From NCBI RefSeq assembly GCF_036898095.1, contig NC_090759.1:17975853-18039852 (forward strand): 64,000 bases of DNA, written 5' to 3'. Positions 23,948 to 37,691 of this stretch are shown piece by piece. The notes under the pieces are model-generated. The model saw nothing but the letters and a program-made list of their open reading frames with translations, searched no databases and was not told the DNA's origin. Each line of letters begins with the position of its first letter. Position 1 is the stretch's first letter. This DNA is from Palaemon carinicauda. Its lineage: Eukaryota > Arthropoda > Malacostraca > Decapoda > Palaemonidae. The position numbers and the translations under genes were made by a program.

Positions 23948-26430
23948 GAGGACGGACCGATCCCCTCTGAAGGGAAAGTTACAGCAAGTGGAGAATGTAT
24001 TTATGAAATATAGTTTGGATATCTTGGCCGTAAGTGAACCATATTGTAAGGAGATTAGTAAAATAATTTTAGACCAAGGCAATATATATATCTATTCTGG
24101 AAGAACAGATGGAGTTGGAAGAGAAGGAGTAGGAATGATGATGACACCAAGAGCAGAAAAGGCATTAACAGAATGGATAGCTATAAATAGTAGATTGTTA
24201 TCTAAAAGTTTGAATAAAAACAATGCAATATGAGTATTATAGTTTGCTATGCACCCACAAATTTTTCCCCAGAAAAAAGGAAAGACATACTTCGAAGAAC
24301 TGCAGTGTTATAGATGAGATCCCAGAAAGAGATATGAAAATTGTGATTGGTGACTTCAAGGCTAAAGTTGCATGGAATAATCAAGGTATAGAAAAGGTGA
24401 TGGGTGTTGGGGGTTTTGGAAAAGTAGCAAATCAAAATGGGGCACATTTCATCTGTTTTTGTTCAACAAAAAATCTTGTTATTGAAGGTACTCTTTCCAG
24501 CCCAAGGAACTCCACAAATATACATTGACTTCACCATGTGGCTATTACAAAAATCAAATAGATCACATAGCCATTAATAAAGAGAGAAGGAGGACTCAGT
24601 CTGAGAAATGTAAGAAGCTACAGAGGTGCAGATATTGGTAGTGATCACCAGGTCCTCATTGCCACACTGAAATTAAAACAAAGTACCCAATAGAAATGTA
24701 GATAGAATACCTAGGTTTGATACAACTAAGCTTCTAGAAGACGAGCACAGAGAAACCTTTGCAATTGAACGTAGGAATCGATTTGCAGTCTTATAGACTT
24801 TAAGAGACGAAAAGCTAGACAATTAATGAAGAATGGGGTTATATCAAGAACATATATTAGTCAGTTGGTAGTGAAGTTTTGGGACATGCAGTTACAAGAA
24901 GAAAACTATGGATATCAAATAATATTAGGGATACTATAAAAAGAAGACAAGGACAAAAAATTGATTGTTGAAAGTTTTCAAGGAAATAATGAAAATTACA
25001 AGGTAGAACATGCTAAGTATTCCAGTATTGATAGTGAGGTCAAAAGAAATGCAAGGAATAAATATTTAGACAGGAAAGCAGATGAGGCTGACAGCTATGA
25101 ATTCAGGAACTGGCTATGGTGTAAGAATTGTTTATAGAATTATTAATGAAATATCTACTGGGGCAAAGGAGAAGAAGCATATACCCATCAAAGAGAAAGA
25201 CGGACCTGTTATAACAACAGAAGACGAAGAAACAAAACATTGGATGGAACACTTAAGTGAGGTCATGAATGGGAGATCTGAAGCGAATAATTTGATTGAT
25301 ATACCTGAAGCTAAGGAAGACCTTCATGTGCCAATGAGTGAATTAAGTGTGTTTGAGGTAGAAGCTATCATTAAAAAAATTCAGGAGATGGAAAGCACCT
25401 GGATACGATGGAATAACTGCTGAGATGATATTGCTAGAAAATGAAGTAACTCCCAGAATACTTACAAGATTATTTTGTAGAATGTTGCATGAAGAGGCAA
25501 AAACTGACGAATGGGAGCTAGGGGTGTTGGTGAAAATGACAAAAAAAAAAGATCTGACTGGTTGCAATAATTAGAGGCATCACAATTACGTCGGTGGACA
25601 TGAAAATATATAGTATGCTCATTCTAAAGAGACTAGAGAGAAAGATTAACGAAAAGCCGAGTGATGAACAAGCAGGATTTAGAAAAGGTAAAAGTTGTAC
25701 TGACCAAATTTTCATTTTAAGACATGTGGTACAACAATGTGTAAAATATAGAAATCCACTTTTCATGGCATTTGTGGACTATGAAAAAGCCTTTGATAGT
25801 GAGTGCAGACCAATTTTGACGAGAGTCCTGAGTTATTATGGAGTTCCTCTTAAATATATAAATTTGATTGTTCATGAGCATACAAAGTGCAAAGTTAATG
25901 TTAGTGGAGTTCTATCGAACAAATTTCCAGTGAATAGTGGAGTACTCCAAGGGAATGTGTTGTCACCTATGTTTATCCTCCTCATGCACTGAACATTTGG
26001 GGATGGTGGAGGAGGATTGGTAACAGAAAATTAGCTGACCTAGAGTATGCTGATGACGCTGTCCTTATTAGCAGAACACCACAGGACTTGCAAAGCTTGC
26101 TTACCAGAATGCATGAAATATCACATGGGTTTGGACTCAAGATAAATAGAAGAAAGACAGAGATGAGAACGCAACATACAATAGAAGATGAAATATCATA
26201 GTAAGGAGAAAGGATTTATGAGGTGGAATCATTTAAATATTTAGGAACTTTGATCTCTAATACAGGATCTTTAGAATTTGAGTTTAATGAAAGATTTAAA
26301 AAAAAGCAAATCAGACAATGGCTAGGTTAATTAAAATTTGGAAATCAAATCACCTAAAATTGCAAATAAAAATCAGGCTATTTATCGGTTTAGTGATATT
26401 GGTGTTACTGTATGGACACAAGTCATGGTA
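23948..26430 (+). mobile_element. RTE-like LINE (family A), endonuclease-RT, interrupted
   Basis: The most complete family A copy. Endonuclease blocks: KYSLDILAVSEP near 24010, YIYSGRTDGVGREGVGMM near 24090, IPERDMKIVIGDFKAKV near 24325-24370, NGAHFI near 24440 and RGADIGSDHQVLIATLK near 24630. RT blocks: DEQAGFRKGKSCTDQIFILR at 25667-25725, LFMAFVDYEKAFDS (first catalytic D) near 25770, VNSGVLQGNVLSPMFI near 25935 and [20 protein letters not shown] near 26043-26100. [10 protein letters not shown] lies near 26135. Frames shift at several points. At 26430 it is cut by a minus-strand Jockey-like LINE and resumes at 28565. The 5' end begins directly after the MITE. Confidence 0.88.
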
Positions 26431-26431
26431 A

Positions 26432-28545
26432 ATTATTATTATTATTATTATTATTAATAGCCAAGCTACAACCCTAGTTGGAAAAGCAAGATGCTACTAG
26501 GCCTAGGGCTCCAACAGGGAAAAATAGCCCAGTGAGGAAAGGAAACAAGGAAATAAATAAACGATATAAGTAATGAAAAATGAAAATAAAAATATTTTAA
26601 AAAACATTAACAACATTAAAACAGATAATTCATATATAACTATAAAAAGACTCATGTCAGTCTGTACAACATAAAAACATTTCCTGCAACTTTGAACTTT
26701 TGAAGTCCCACTGATTCAACTACCCGATTAGGAAGAGTATTCCACAATTTGGTCATAGCTGGAATAAAATTTCTAGAATAATGTGTAGTATTGAGCCTCA
26801 TGATGCAGAAGGCCTGACTATTAGAATTAACTGCATGCCTAGTATTACGAACAGGATGGAACTGTCTGGGAAGATCTAAATGTAAAAGATGGTCAGCATT
26901 ATAAAAAAAAATCTTATGCAAAATGCATAATGAACTAATTGAACGACGGTGCCAAAGATTAATATCTAGATCAGGAATAAGAAATTTAACAGACCGTAAG
27001 TTCCTGTCCAACAAATTAAGATGAGAATAAACAGCTGAAGACCAGACAGGAGAACAATACTCGAAACAAGGTAGAATGAAAGAATTAAAACACTTCTTCA
27101 AAAGAGATTGATCACCGAAAATCTTAAAAGACTTTCTGAGTAAGCCAATCTTTTGTGCAATTGAAGACGCAGACCTAATGGGTTTCCCAAAAGTAAATTT
27201 GCTGTCAAGAATCACATCTAAAATTTTAAAAGAGTCATACAAGGTAAAGAAACATTATCAATTTTGAGATCTGGATATCGAGGAGCCACTGTCCTTGACC
27301 TACTTATAATCAGACTTAAATGAGTTTTGTTAGGATTCAACTTCATACCCCATGATTTGCACGATGCACTTTATTTTAGCTAGATTTCTGTTAAGGGATT
27401 TAGCAACCCCAGATCTACATTCAGGGGATGGAATTGATGCAAAGAGAGTAGCATCATCTGCATATGCAACAAGCTTGTTTTCTAAGCCAAACCACATTTC
27501 ATGTGTATATAGTATGAAAAGAAATGGGCCAAGAACACTACCTTGTGGAACACCAAATATCACATTCCTATACTCACTATGGTGACCATCAACAACAACT
27601 CTTTGAGATCTAATACTTAAAAAATCAATAATAATGCTAAGAAACGACCCACCCACTCCCAACTGTTTGAGTTTGAAAACAAGGGCCTCATGATTAACAT
27701 GGTGAAAGGCAACACTAAAATAAAGGCCAATCATACGAACATCCTAACCATAATCAAAGGATTTCTGTACAACATTGGAGATTGTAAGAAAGGGATCACA
27801 TGCTCCAAGGCCTTTACGAAAACCAAATTGCAAACTAGGGAACAGATGATTACCTTCAGCAAACCTATTAAGACGTTTTGCCAAAAGACGTTCAAACACT
27901 TTAGATAATATGGGAGTTATGGAAATTGGGCTGTAATCAGTTGGACTTGAGCTACCACAACCACATTTACATAGTAGAATAACATTACCAACTCTCCAAC
28001 AAGTGCTAAAAGCTCTTCTTGCTAACTTGCACAAAATAACACATAAATTTGGAGGTAAGAAATCGTCAGTTTTTATGAAAAATAAAGGAAAAATACCATT
28101 TGAGTCTACACCTTCATGTGCATCAAGGTCCATCAACAGAGCTTTAATTTGACGAGATCGAAGAGCTAAACTAGTTAGTATAACCTAAGGAAAACAGGAA
28201 TGAGGAAGTTCGAGTCCCTCATTACTCTGCTTACTGTTCAACGCATCAGCCAAAAGGGTTGCCTTTTACTTTGGACAGTGCATGACTGAGCCATCTGGTT
28301 TAAGTAAAGGAGGAACTGTTGCATCTACACCAAAGAGTGCAGATTTAAGGGTAGTCCACCACTTATGTTCCTGGGGTGTACCAGAAAGGGTTTCATTTAT
28401 GGTTAGATTGCATTTCTTTTTAGTTAAAACATAAATTCTACATAAAAGCTTTAAGCTGAGTATGGTTATTCCAAGTCAAATCTAATCTGTTACCCTTCCA
28501 AAGATGATAGGCCTCCTGCTTCTCCAAATAAGCACGTCTACAAGG
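26432..28545 (-). mobile_element. Jockey-like LINE, 5'-truncated, nested inside the RTE-like LINE
   Basis: Minus strand, from 28545 down. It starts in the endonuclease-RT linker, then has the RT entry SSPTDYSPISITPILSKVFE near 27935 and LQFGFRKGLGACD near 27835. Then come IGLYFSVAFHHVNH (27734; first catalytic region, usual D replaced), GVPQGSVLGPFLFILYTHEM near 27550 and AYADDATLFASIPSPE near 27470. The C-terminal domain FEYCSPVWSSAVYSHLNLLD lies near 27040, with an end near 26652 after LWNTLPNRVVES. The 3'UTR has the family-specific AGCCCAGTGAGGAAAGGAAA block (26526-26545) and a (TAA)n tail at the left edge. Three frame segments remain, so it is inactive. Confidence 0.88.
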
Positions 28546-28564
28546 GAACAATATCTAACAATTT

Positions 28565-28950
28565 TGTAGATTTGAGATTAAAGCCCTCAGAAGAATATTG
28601 GGTGTCAAATGGCAGGACAGGATTAGAAATGAAACTATAAGAGAGATTACTCGAGTGCCCAATGTGGATGAAATCATGATGAGGGGTAGATGGAGATGGT
28701 TTGAGCATGCTCTTCGCACTCCCTAAGAGAGATTAGTTCATCAAACTTTCAATTGGGATTCACAAGTCACTAGAAGAGTTGGAAGACCAAGGCCTGCAAG
28801 GCTGAGAACTATGAAACGTGAAGTAGGAGATGCTGAATAGAAAAGTATTGATTTAAAAGCTCAGGATAGAGACGACTGGCGAATTCTAAAAGATACACTT
28901 TGAGTCAATAAGCATGGGAGGAGATGGAGATCACGATGATGAAGATATGT
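28565..28950 (+). mobile_element. RTE-like LINE (family A), 3' part after the insertion
   Basis: Continues the element interrupted at 26430. ALRRILGVKWQDRIRNETIR starts near 28577; VPNVDEIMMRGRWRWFEHAL follows near 28650, then RVGRPRPARLRTMKREVGDA near 28775 and QDRDDWRILKD near 28865. Two stops occur. The sister copy at 34546-35415 shows the uninterrupted arrangement, which places the insertion just after the SWY-coding segment. Confidence 0.85.
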
Positions 28951-28952
28951 AT

Positions 28953-29106
28953 ATTACTACAAGCTAAGCTACAACCCTAGTTAAAAAAGTAGGATGCTAT
29001 AAACCCAAATCCTCCTAGAGGGAAAAATAGCACAGTGAGGAAAGGAAAGAAGACAATAAATAAACTACATGAGAAGTAACAAACAATCAAAATAAAATAT
29101 TCTAAG

Positions 29107-29110
<4 letters not shown>
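28953..29110 (-). mobile_element. Jockey-like LINE 3'UTR tail
   Basis: Contains the family 3' signature (AAGCTACAACCCTAGTT, then CACAGTGAGGAAAGGAAA) in minus orientation. Only the tail remains; the usual (ATT)n is reduced to TATTACTAC. Confidence 0.75.
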
Positions 29111-29116
<6 letters not shown>

Positions 29117-29181
<65 letters not shown>

Positions 29182-29206
29182 TATATATATATGTGTGTGT
29201 GTGTGT
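29117..29206. repeat. (AT)n/(GT)n microsatellite
   Basis: AT array with a short GT block at its right end. Confidence 0.95.
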
Positions 29207-29811
29207 ATACATAAATTCATATAATATGCTCAATTTGTTTCTCATAATTTATTTCGATTAAGGTGTTAGCATTACTTATTGATCAAGCATCACCTCATCA
29301 ATAATTATGAGACAAAAATTGCCCTTCATGTCGTGTAGTGCTTCTGAATTTCCAACATCTTGCTTTAAATCTCTCTAAAATATATAAAATCAATAATATA
29401 ATAAGATAATTGTGTCTTCACATTTGCGCGTCTGTAACATAAGTTTAGAATTGTAAATGGATAATATTATCATTGAATTGTCATAATTTTTTAAATGTAT
29501 AATAATCCAGAGGTATGACAATAGCTTGTCTGAACCCTTCACCAAACTTATATCACGTCTTCTATAAAAGACCACCAATTACCCATTACCCAAAAACATA
29601 TTATTCAGAATTTATGAAAAAAAATATATTCTGTCATTGTATAAAAGAGATTAGGTTAAATAATGCATTATATTACGCAAACCAGTTACTCGTGCTGTAT
29701 TTTATACTTTATGGTTGTATATAAACTATCGGCATTGTATAGCTCTGGCTTTCCTTCTATAAACTCATATTGATTCTCACGTTGATGATGTTGATGAAGA
29801 TACGATTCCTC

Positions 29812-29814
<3 letters not shown>

Positions 29815-29877
<63 letters not shown>
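29815..29877. repeat. (GA)n microsatellite
   Basis: About 31 GA dinucleotides. Confidence 0.95.
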
Positions 29878-29880
<3 letters not shown>

Positions 29881-29978
29881 TTACTTCGCACAATAATTAT
29901 AAGGCTTCTTGAAGGATACGTTGGTTCATTAATTTTGCATTTGTCCCTTAAATTTCGGTAAGCATATAAATATGTATA

Positions 29979-30186
<208 letters not shown>

Positions 30187-30261
30187 TAGCAAAGGAAAGG
30201 AAACCACACCATTCCTCTTCATTCAAGTAGCTACTATAATTGTTCCGTGTCTACCTTCTGG

Positions 30262-30890
30262 GAGATTTGCAATAAATAATAAGCAGCTCTCCTTGGCGAG
30301 GGACACTCCCAAATGAAACCAATGTTCTCTAAATAGGTAGTAGGTTATCCAGGGCATCAGCCACCCATTGAGATACTACCGCTAGAGAGTTATTGGGTCA
30401 TTTGACTGGCCAGACAATACTAAATTGGCATCACTCTCTCTGGTTGTGGCTCATTTTTCCGTTGCCAAAACATACACCGATAGACTGGCCTATTCTTTAC
30501 ACATTCTCATCTCTCTTCATACACCTGAAAACACTGAGATTACCAAGCCATTCTTCTTCGCTCATGGGATTAACTACTGGACTGTAATTGTTCAGTGGCT
30601 ACTTTCCTCATGGCAAGGGTAGAAGACTCTTCAGCAATGGTAGGCAGCTCATTTAGAAGGACACTACACAATCAAACCATTATTCTCTAGTCTTAGGTAA
30701 TGTCATAGCCTCTGTACCATGGTCTTCCACTGTCTTGGGGGTAGAGTTCTCTTTCTTGAGGATACACTCGGGTACACTAGTCTATCTTATTTCTCTTTCT
30801 CTTCTTATTTTTGAAGTTTTTATAGTTTGTATATGGAAGATCTAATTTAATGTTGTGACTGTTTTCAAAATATTTCATAAACAAAAAAAA
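30262..30890 (+). mobile_element. LINE-derived composite short element (5'UTR joined to 3'UTR)
   Basis: From CATCAGCCACCC (30357) to about 30790 it matches the Jockey-like LINE 5'UTR. It then passes directly into TTTTTATAGTTTGTATATGG and ATTTAATGTTGTGACTG, which resembles the LINE 3'UTR just after the coding region. The coding region is therefore missing. The copy at 43236-43893 has the same junction. The 3' end here stops at an A-rich run and lacks the final signature. Confidence 0.7.
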
Positions 30891-30897
30891 AATATTA

Positions 30898-32110
30898 AGC
30901 AGGATGCCATTTCCATGGCGTAGGGGTTGATGGTGTACTGTATATTAGGACTGAGTACCCTGCATCTTATAAGTCCTTCTATGAACGTGGATGTCATGAG
31001 AATGAGGTCATGAAAGTTTGTGGCAGACATAATAACTTTTACTCATGTTCCATATGTGAGAATGATGACCTAAATTATTCTATTTTTCGTTTGTCATCTT
31101 ATCACTATAGCCAATATACAAGCAGAGGAGAGAAATGTCTCTTTTGAGCTTCCTGATTATTTCAATACTCACCAAAATTATGTTTCTCCTACTAATCATC
31201 ATAGCCTAAGAGCTATGGACGTTGCTTCAGTATGCGGTTGTAAGCAAAGCATATAATTCAAGTTACACACACGTCTGGTAATTGTTTGGACCTACCGTTG
31301 TACTCAATGACTCCCCTGATGTTACAACAAGCAAGCTTGGTTCTCCAGTTAGGACCTTTGATCATACCTTGTTTTTATTTTAGGAATTAAAACCGATTAG
31401 CCTCTCTCTGATGTAGCATACTTTTTAAAATATATATAAAATCTCTAGCAGACTAAAATGACATTTTGAGTGATATTTTGCTTTGGAATTGGTCACAAAT
31501 ATATGAATGGTTAGAACCAGTTTTTCTCTTAAATGAAAATCTGGTCGAGACATTTGAATGGTGTATTCCTCTTCTTGTGTTAGAATATCAAATCGAGGAT
31601 AAAACCCTGGTTCAGTAATGGTTGTATACAAGCTTATTTGGAGAAACAGGAGGCTTACCACCTTTAGAAACTTAATAGATCAGATTTGACTTAACTTGGA
31701 ATATCTATACGCATCTAAGAGCTGTTGCCCAAACATTTTTTTCTTCAACTGAAAAGGAATAAAACTTAACCGCAAAATAAACGCTTTTGGTACAAATTAG
31801 AAACACAAATGGTGGACTACCTTCAAATTTACACTCTTTAGTGTAAACGTAACAGTTCCTCTTTTGTTTAAACCAAGGGAAAATGCAACCTTTTTAAATG
31901 GTATGTATGACAGTCACCTGTGAAAAGAGAAACTCGATCTTCCTCAATCGTGTTTTTCTGAGGCTAAACTAACTATAATCTAGTCCTTCGGTCCCGAGAT
32001 ATTAAAACAATTTTACTTTTAAACGGTTAATTGAAAAATCTTTAATGATTTTTGGGATCAATCTATCCTGAGGACGTTGGAATTCTTTCGTTCTGCCATG
32101 CTTTGAATAT
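30898..32110 (+). mobile_element. Jockey-like LINE endonuclease/linker fragment, heavily decayed
   Basis: Recognisable in pieces by comparison with 10160-11105. RDAIS and the RTEYPA-like region lie at 30902-30965. GHENEVMKVCGRHNN-like sequence is near 31000 and a damaged GDFN box near 31140. The linker VRDKTLVQ/AYLEKQEAYHL is near 31600-31665. Stops and frameshifts occur throughout. Both ends are truncated. Confidence 0.7.
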
Positions 32111-32572
32111 TTCTTTCACGTCTGGTCTTTCAAGCAACTCTCCTCTTAATTAAAAAAAAAAAAAAATAGAAAATTAAATGCCAGAACTGATCGCAAAAGT
32201 AATAATAACATCGCAATTGCCAAACTAATAATTAGGATTAAATACAGAGAAAACTGACAGAAATGTCAAGATAAGCCAATGAAACCATTAAAATCATTCT
32301 GCATCATGTGAGAGAATTTCTATCTAGGTTACCCAAATTCGATGCTACAGGGTACTTGTTTATTCCCGTTGCATGCAGACACAATACAAGAAAATAGCCT
32401 ATGATTATTGGGTCTTACAAAAGTAATGCAATGATAATACTTGAAGCATACACCTACCAATGTATGGCATCGAATATAAATAGAGTATATAAATACCTTA
32501 TGTTAGATAAAAATTTCTAGTGATGAGAATGTTTGCAACGGACATTAAATACGAACAATGAGAAGTGTGTGT

Positions 32573-32610
<38 letters not shown>

Positions 32611-33130
32611 ACAATGTCCGTTTCTTGAGGCTTATCTGAAAGATTTACGTGCGAAATAAAGCGAAACAATATTTTAAGTTTGTATAACAGGAATCATCAC
32701 ATGCATTCATAAATATTATCACATTATAACCATTCGAAACCTGTAAATAATACATGAAGAAATTCAACTGTTGAAATGTGTGGAGTGCAAATTATAAATG
32801 TCCGTCTACCCATTTTTGGTTTGCCCTTAAATACCTTTATAAATATTTCTGCTAAGAAATTAACGAACCTTTATGCATAATTGATACACAGTGAAATTGT
32901 ATAAAAGTGACAAAGAACGAAATAGCTTATTTCATTTCCTAATATTAACGCATAAAATTTAATAGGCAACTGAGAAGCGACACGAAAAATAATCAATTGA
33001 TAAATAACTGCTATAAAAAAAAAGCATTAACAAGAATGAATGAATTTCCCGAAATATAGACAGCACCATTCACCAATCAAATTTGCAAACCTTTGATTAC
33101 AACTTTCATGTCGTATAAATAAATTGGGAA
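32110..33130. other. No supported gene; contains a poly(T) run
   Basis: A run of about 31 T lies at 32578-32609. Otherwise AT-rich DNA with no recognisable feature. Confidence 0.45.
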
Positions 33131-33135
33131 AGGTA

Positions 33136-33151
33136 ATCATCATCATCATCA

Positions 33152-33205
<54 letters not shown>

Positions 33206-33360
33206 GTTAAGCTACAACACTAGTTGGAAAAGCAAGATGCTATAAGCCAAAGAGATCCAATACGGAAAAATAACCCAGTGAGGAAAGGAAACAAGGACAC
33301 AAATAAAATACAGTACAAGAGAACAAATGAACACTTAAATTAAAACATTTTAATAAAAGC
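33136..33360 (-). mobile_element. Jockey-like LINE 3'UTR tail with (ATT)n
   Basis: An (ATC)n/(ATT)n tract at 33136-33206 is followed by AAGCTACAACACTAGTTGG and CCCAGTGAGGAAAGGAAAC, the family 3' signature in minus orientation. No coding region remains. Confidence 0.85.
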
Positions 33361-33439
33361 AATGGCTTTAAATAGATCGTAAAAAAAAAAAAAAAAAAAA
33401 AAAAGAGTAGAAGAAAGTAAATAGGAGATGCTGAAATCG

Positions 33440-33772
33440 ACAAATCAAAATGATCTACGAATCCATGAATGTTTTATTACGCGTGTGTAACACGAGCGAG
33501 CAACAACCCGTCAACTTACTACCCCCAGGAAATTACTTGGGTTGTTTTCTGTCGCCATCCAATCAACCTGGATGTCGAAAGTCTATTGGTTTGTTGGACA
33601 CGAAGGGATCTTTTAAGATGGAGCAAACCCCGCCCACAATGCTCGGGGGTTCTGAGATAGATATAGATGATTGTTTCGATAGAACAGTGACACTAGTCTG
33701 CTGCTCGGAGGGGAAGAGGACTTGCACGGCCGCACACGAGACTCTCCTTATCTCTTGTCTTCTTTGAGTCGA
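33440..33772 (+). other. Candidate exon ending at a consensus splice donor
   Basis: A locally less AT-rich stretch with a 105-codon frame (33450-33767) that matches nothing I recognise. It ends just before CGAG|GTAAGA at 33773, a near-perfect 5' splice site. It could be a 5' untranslated or first coding exon of a gene whose other exons are not visible. The frame itself is weak evidence, so I do not call a protein. Confidence 0.25.
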
Positions 33773-33779
33773 GGTAAGA

Positions 33780-34440
33780 TTGGAGAGCATTCCTTTCGAA
33801 TGTTAATATGCGAATTCTTAGAATTCGGGAAGTACTTGATTTAATGATGCACCTTTGTCATAATAATTGCCAGGGAAAGGGATACTGATTAAGGCATTTT
33901 AGGTAGAAAAACCTTATTGTATTAAGGAGTTTCGATTTCAAAGTATTGTCTCCATATACCAGGAACTCAAACATTGAATCTATAACATTTGAAAGTTTTT
34001 GAATTTTTTATCTACTGGTTCTTTCTCGCTTTATTGGAAATTTTAATTGATAAACTAAATGTACAATGACCTAATGTCTTTTACAATACGATAAATCTGG
34101 TTCACTTCAAGATATCGCTTAAATCTCTTTAAAAACCATATATAAGGAGCTTACCTCCTGCTTGCTTAAAAAATTATGATTTTTCTCAAAGACTTTCTAA
34201 TAAATGGACTTCACCGAAATTAATAAGATAATCAGCTGAACTGAGAAAGAAGACTAAACTTGGGGGTTTACTTTTCTTTATAAACATTTATTGTGTTGTA
34301 CACCACGATAAAAATCACAGTCGTTTTTAGGCGGCGGATGAAGTTAACTATCATTGTGTAGCACTTCGTATATGGAAGGCCTTCTTAGCGGATACCTAGA
34401 TTTGATGAAACGTTACTGATGATTTTGATATTATTGAGAC
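33780..34440. other. AT-rich DNA without recognisable features
   Basis: No gene, transposon motif or tandem repeat was seen. Confidence 0.4.
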
Positions 34441-34442
34441 AG

Positions 34443-35704
<1,262 letters not shown>

Positions 35705-35719
35705 ACTCTTCCCCAACAG

Positions 35720-37400
35720 CAGACGCCTTAAGAGAAAAATTATAACTGGTGACTGTTAAGTTTATTCTTCAACTCTTGAATCAAGGATAGATCCCCTATC
35801 TTTATTACTTCTACAACACAAAACCGTCTTCTACACCTTTTATAAACGCTCATCACCTGTGTATAAAACCTCTTTACGTATTCTGTCATCGCCTTAACCT
35901 TGCTTGTAATTTTTTACGTCTTTTTACAAAAAAGATGTATACTTAATTCCTCTTTCATGATTTTCTTCATATCTGTGCTGCCACTCCCCCCCCCAAAAAA
36001 AAAAAAAAATACTGTAGTACTGTCATCATTCACCTATTGTGTTTTACTTTCTTTACAAGAGCGAACCATATATAGACCATATGATTCATCTTTCCACATT
36101 TGATAGCTTCTCAGCACATATAAATCTCTTGCTTTATCAGCTTTCCTTAATTCATACATATTAATATACCAAGTATACAAATCCTGTAAACAGCTTCAAA
36201 AATGTTCTTTATGAAGATGTTACATTCTTATTTCACCTAAAAATAGGCGAGATGGTTAAAAAACAAGCCTTTCATACATTTGAATTTTGACTACCTACTA
36301 CCTTCCTTGCTTCATCTAAGAATCGGTTGTTATATTCTTCTATGTTTCTACCATCCACTATAACACCCTATTACTATATTTGTAAGTTTCCATTAACAGT
36401 ATAAAATTCTTTCATTAGGTTCTAGCCATTATCCCAAATAAACAACCACTATACCGGGTATGCTAACAAAAGTTATCTCATATCCCACTAACGACTAATT
36501 TTTGTATACAAGAAATTTTCAACGGCATATAATATACTTTCCATTATTTCCTACCTTACTCTATCATATAAACCAGAACACCTTATAGAATCAACCTTGC
36601 ATCACTCCAACATAAAAATTATTAGCATCTACAGTACAGTGACAGAATGTCCCCTAACATCAGATCCATTTAATTACCAAACTATTCACTATCTTGCTTA
36701 CGTAGTCTAACGTCCACTACATTCAATAATACTAACTTCTAATATTTTCATTAAATAGCCTTATATCCTTTATATCTACAAAACCCTCCATATTAACTAT
36801 CTCAACCCTATCATAAAATACTGTATATCTCGTTCTATTTGTCGAATTCAGTTCTTTTTTTAACTCTTGAATATATCACGTAACTACTTCATAATAATTA
36901 CTTGATCCATTTACCTGCTTCCTTGTCTATAGGTAGAATATTCTTCCCTCTATCAACCCCTTTGTCCTGTCTTACTTTATCAAAGAAAATCCTTAGTATG
37001 CTAATTAAGATTGTGGCTTTATATTGTTTGTGTTCACCTATATCTTGTTTACCCTTATAAATACGGATAGTAAGTCCTCTCACTCAATATTTTGGAACCT
37101 TCCACTTATCGATAGATACCTTACACAATACGGCAAGCCACTCTTTTGAAATTTCCCAGCGGCACTGCAGTCCCTCTTCTATAATCACACCAATTTGGAG
37201 TTTCTCTTCACAGTCAAACCTCTTAACTTTCCATTATACATCCTAGTCAGTCATATCCAAAAATAGACCACTTTTTCCCTTTAATTACAATCAAAGCCCA
37301 ACATCCCATCATTGTTTATTCTATAATATCCTTATATTTTACACAATCCTCATTAGTTCCCCACTTCATTTTAGACCAATCTTTTAATTTTCTCCCTACA
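35720..37400. other. Long featureless AT-rich stretch
   Basis: No open frame with recognisable domains, no long repeat and no splice pattern could be supported. Confidence 0.45.
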
Positions 37401-37427
37401 TGTACTCTCACTTCCTTCTTATCAATC

Positions 37428-37520
37428 ACACTTGTTCGACAGACATGCCGGCGTCAATGACCTTAGATGTCAAGATGCCAGAAAACTTTCAATCAATCAA
37501 TCAATCAATCGACAGACATG
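37428..37520. repeat. Relic of an interspersed repeat with (AATC)n tail
   Basis: GACAGACATGCCGGCGTCAA, then AGATGTCAAGATGCCAGAAA and an (AATC)n run at about 37490-37512. GACAGACATGC occurs on both sides of the block (37438 and 37512), a possible 11-bp target-site duplication. The body class is unknown. Confidence 0.45.
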
Positions 37521-37691
37521 CACAGCTTTATATTCTCCGCCTTTGCTTCCCAACATTTCAAACAGTGATACCACTGACCCCCAATTCCATTTCTTCCGAT
37601 TTTATCAGTGAGGAAAGGAACAACACCTTTACAAAAACAGGTGAGAATAGAGCTACAAGGCAAGTACTTAGTTACTCAATGGAAGTATTTT

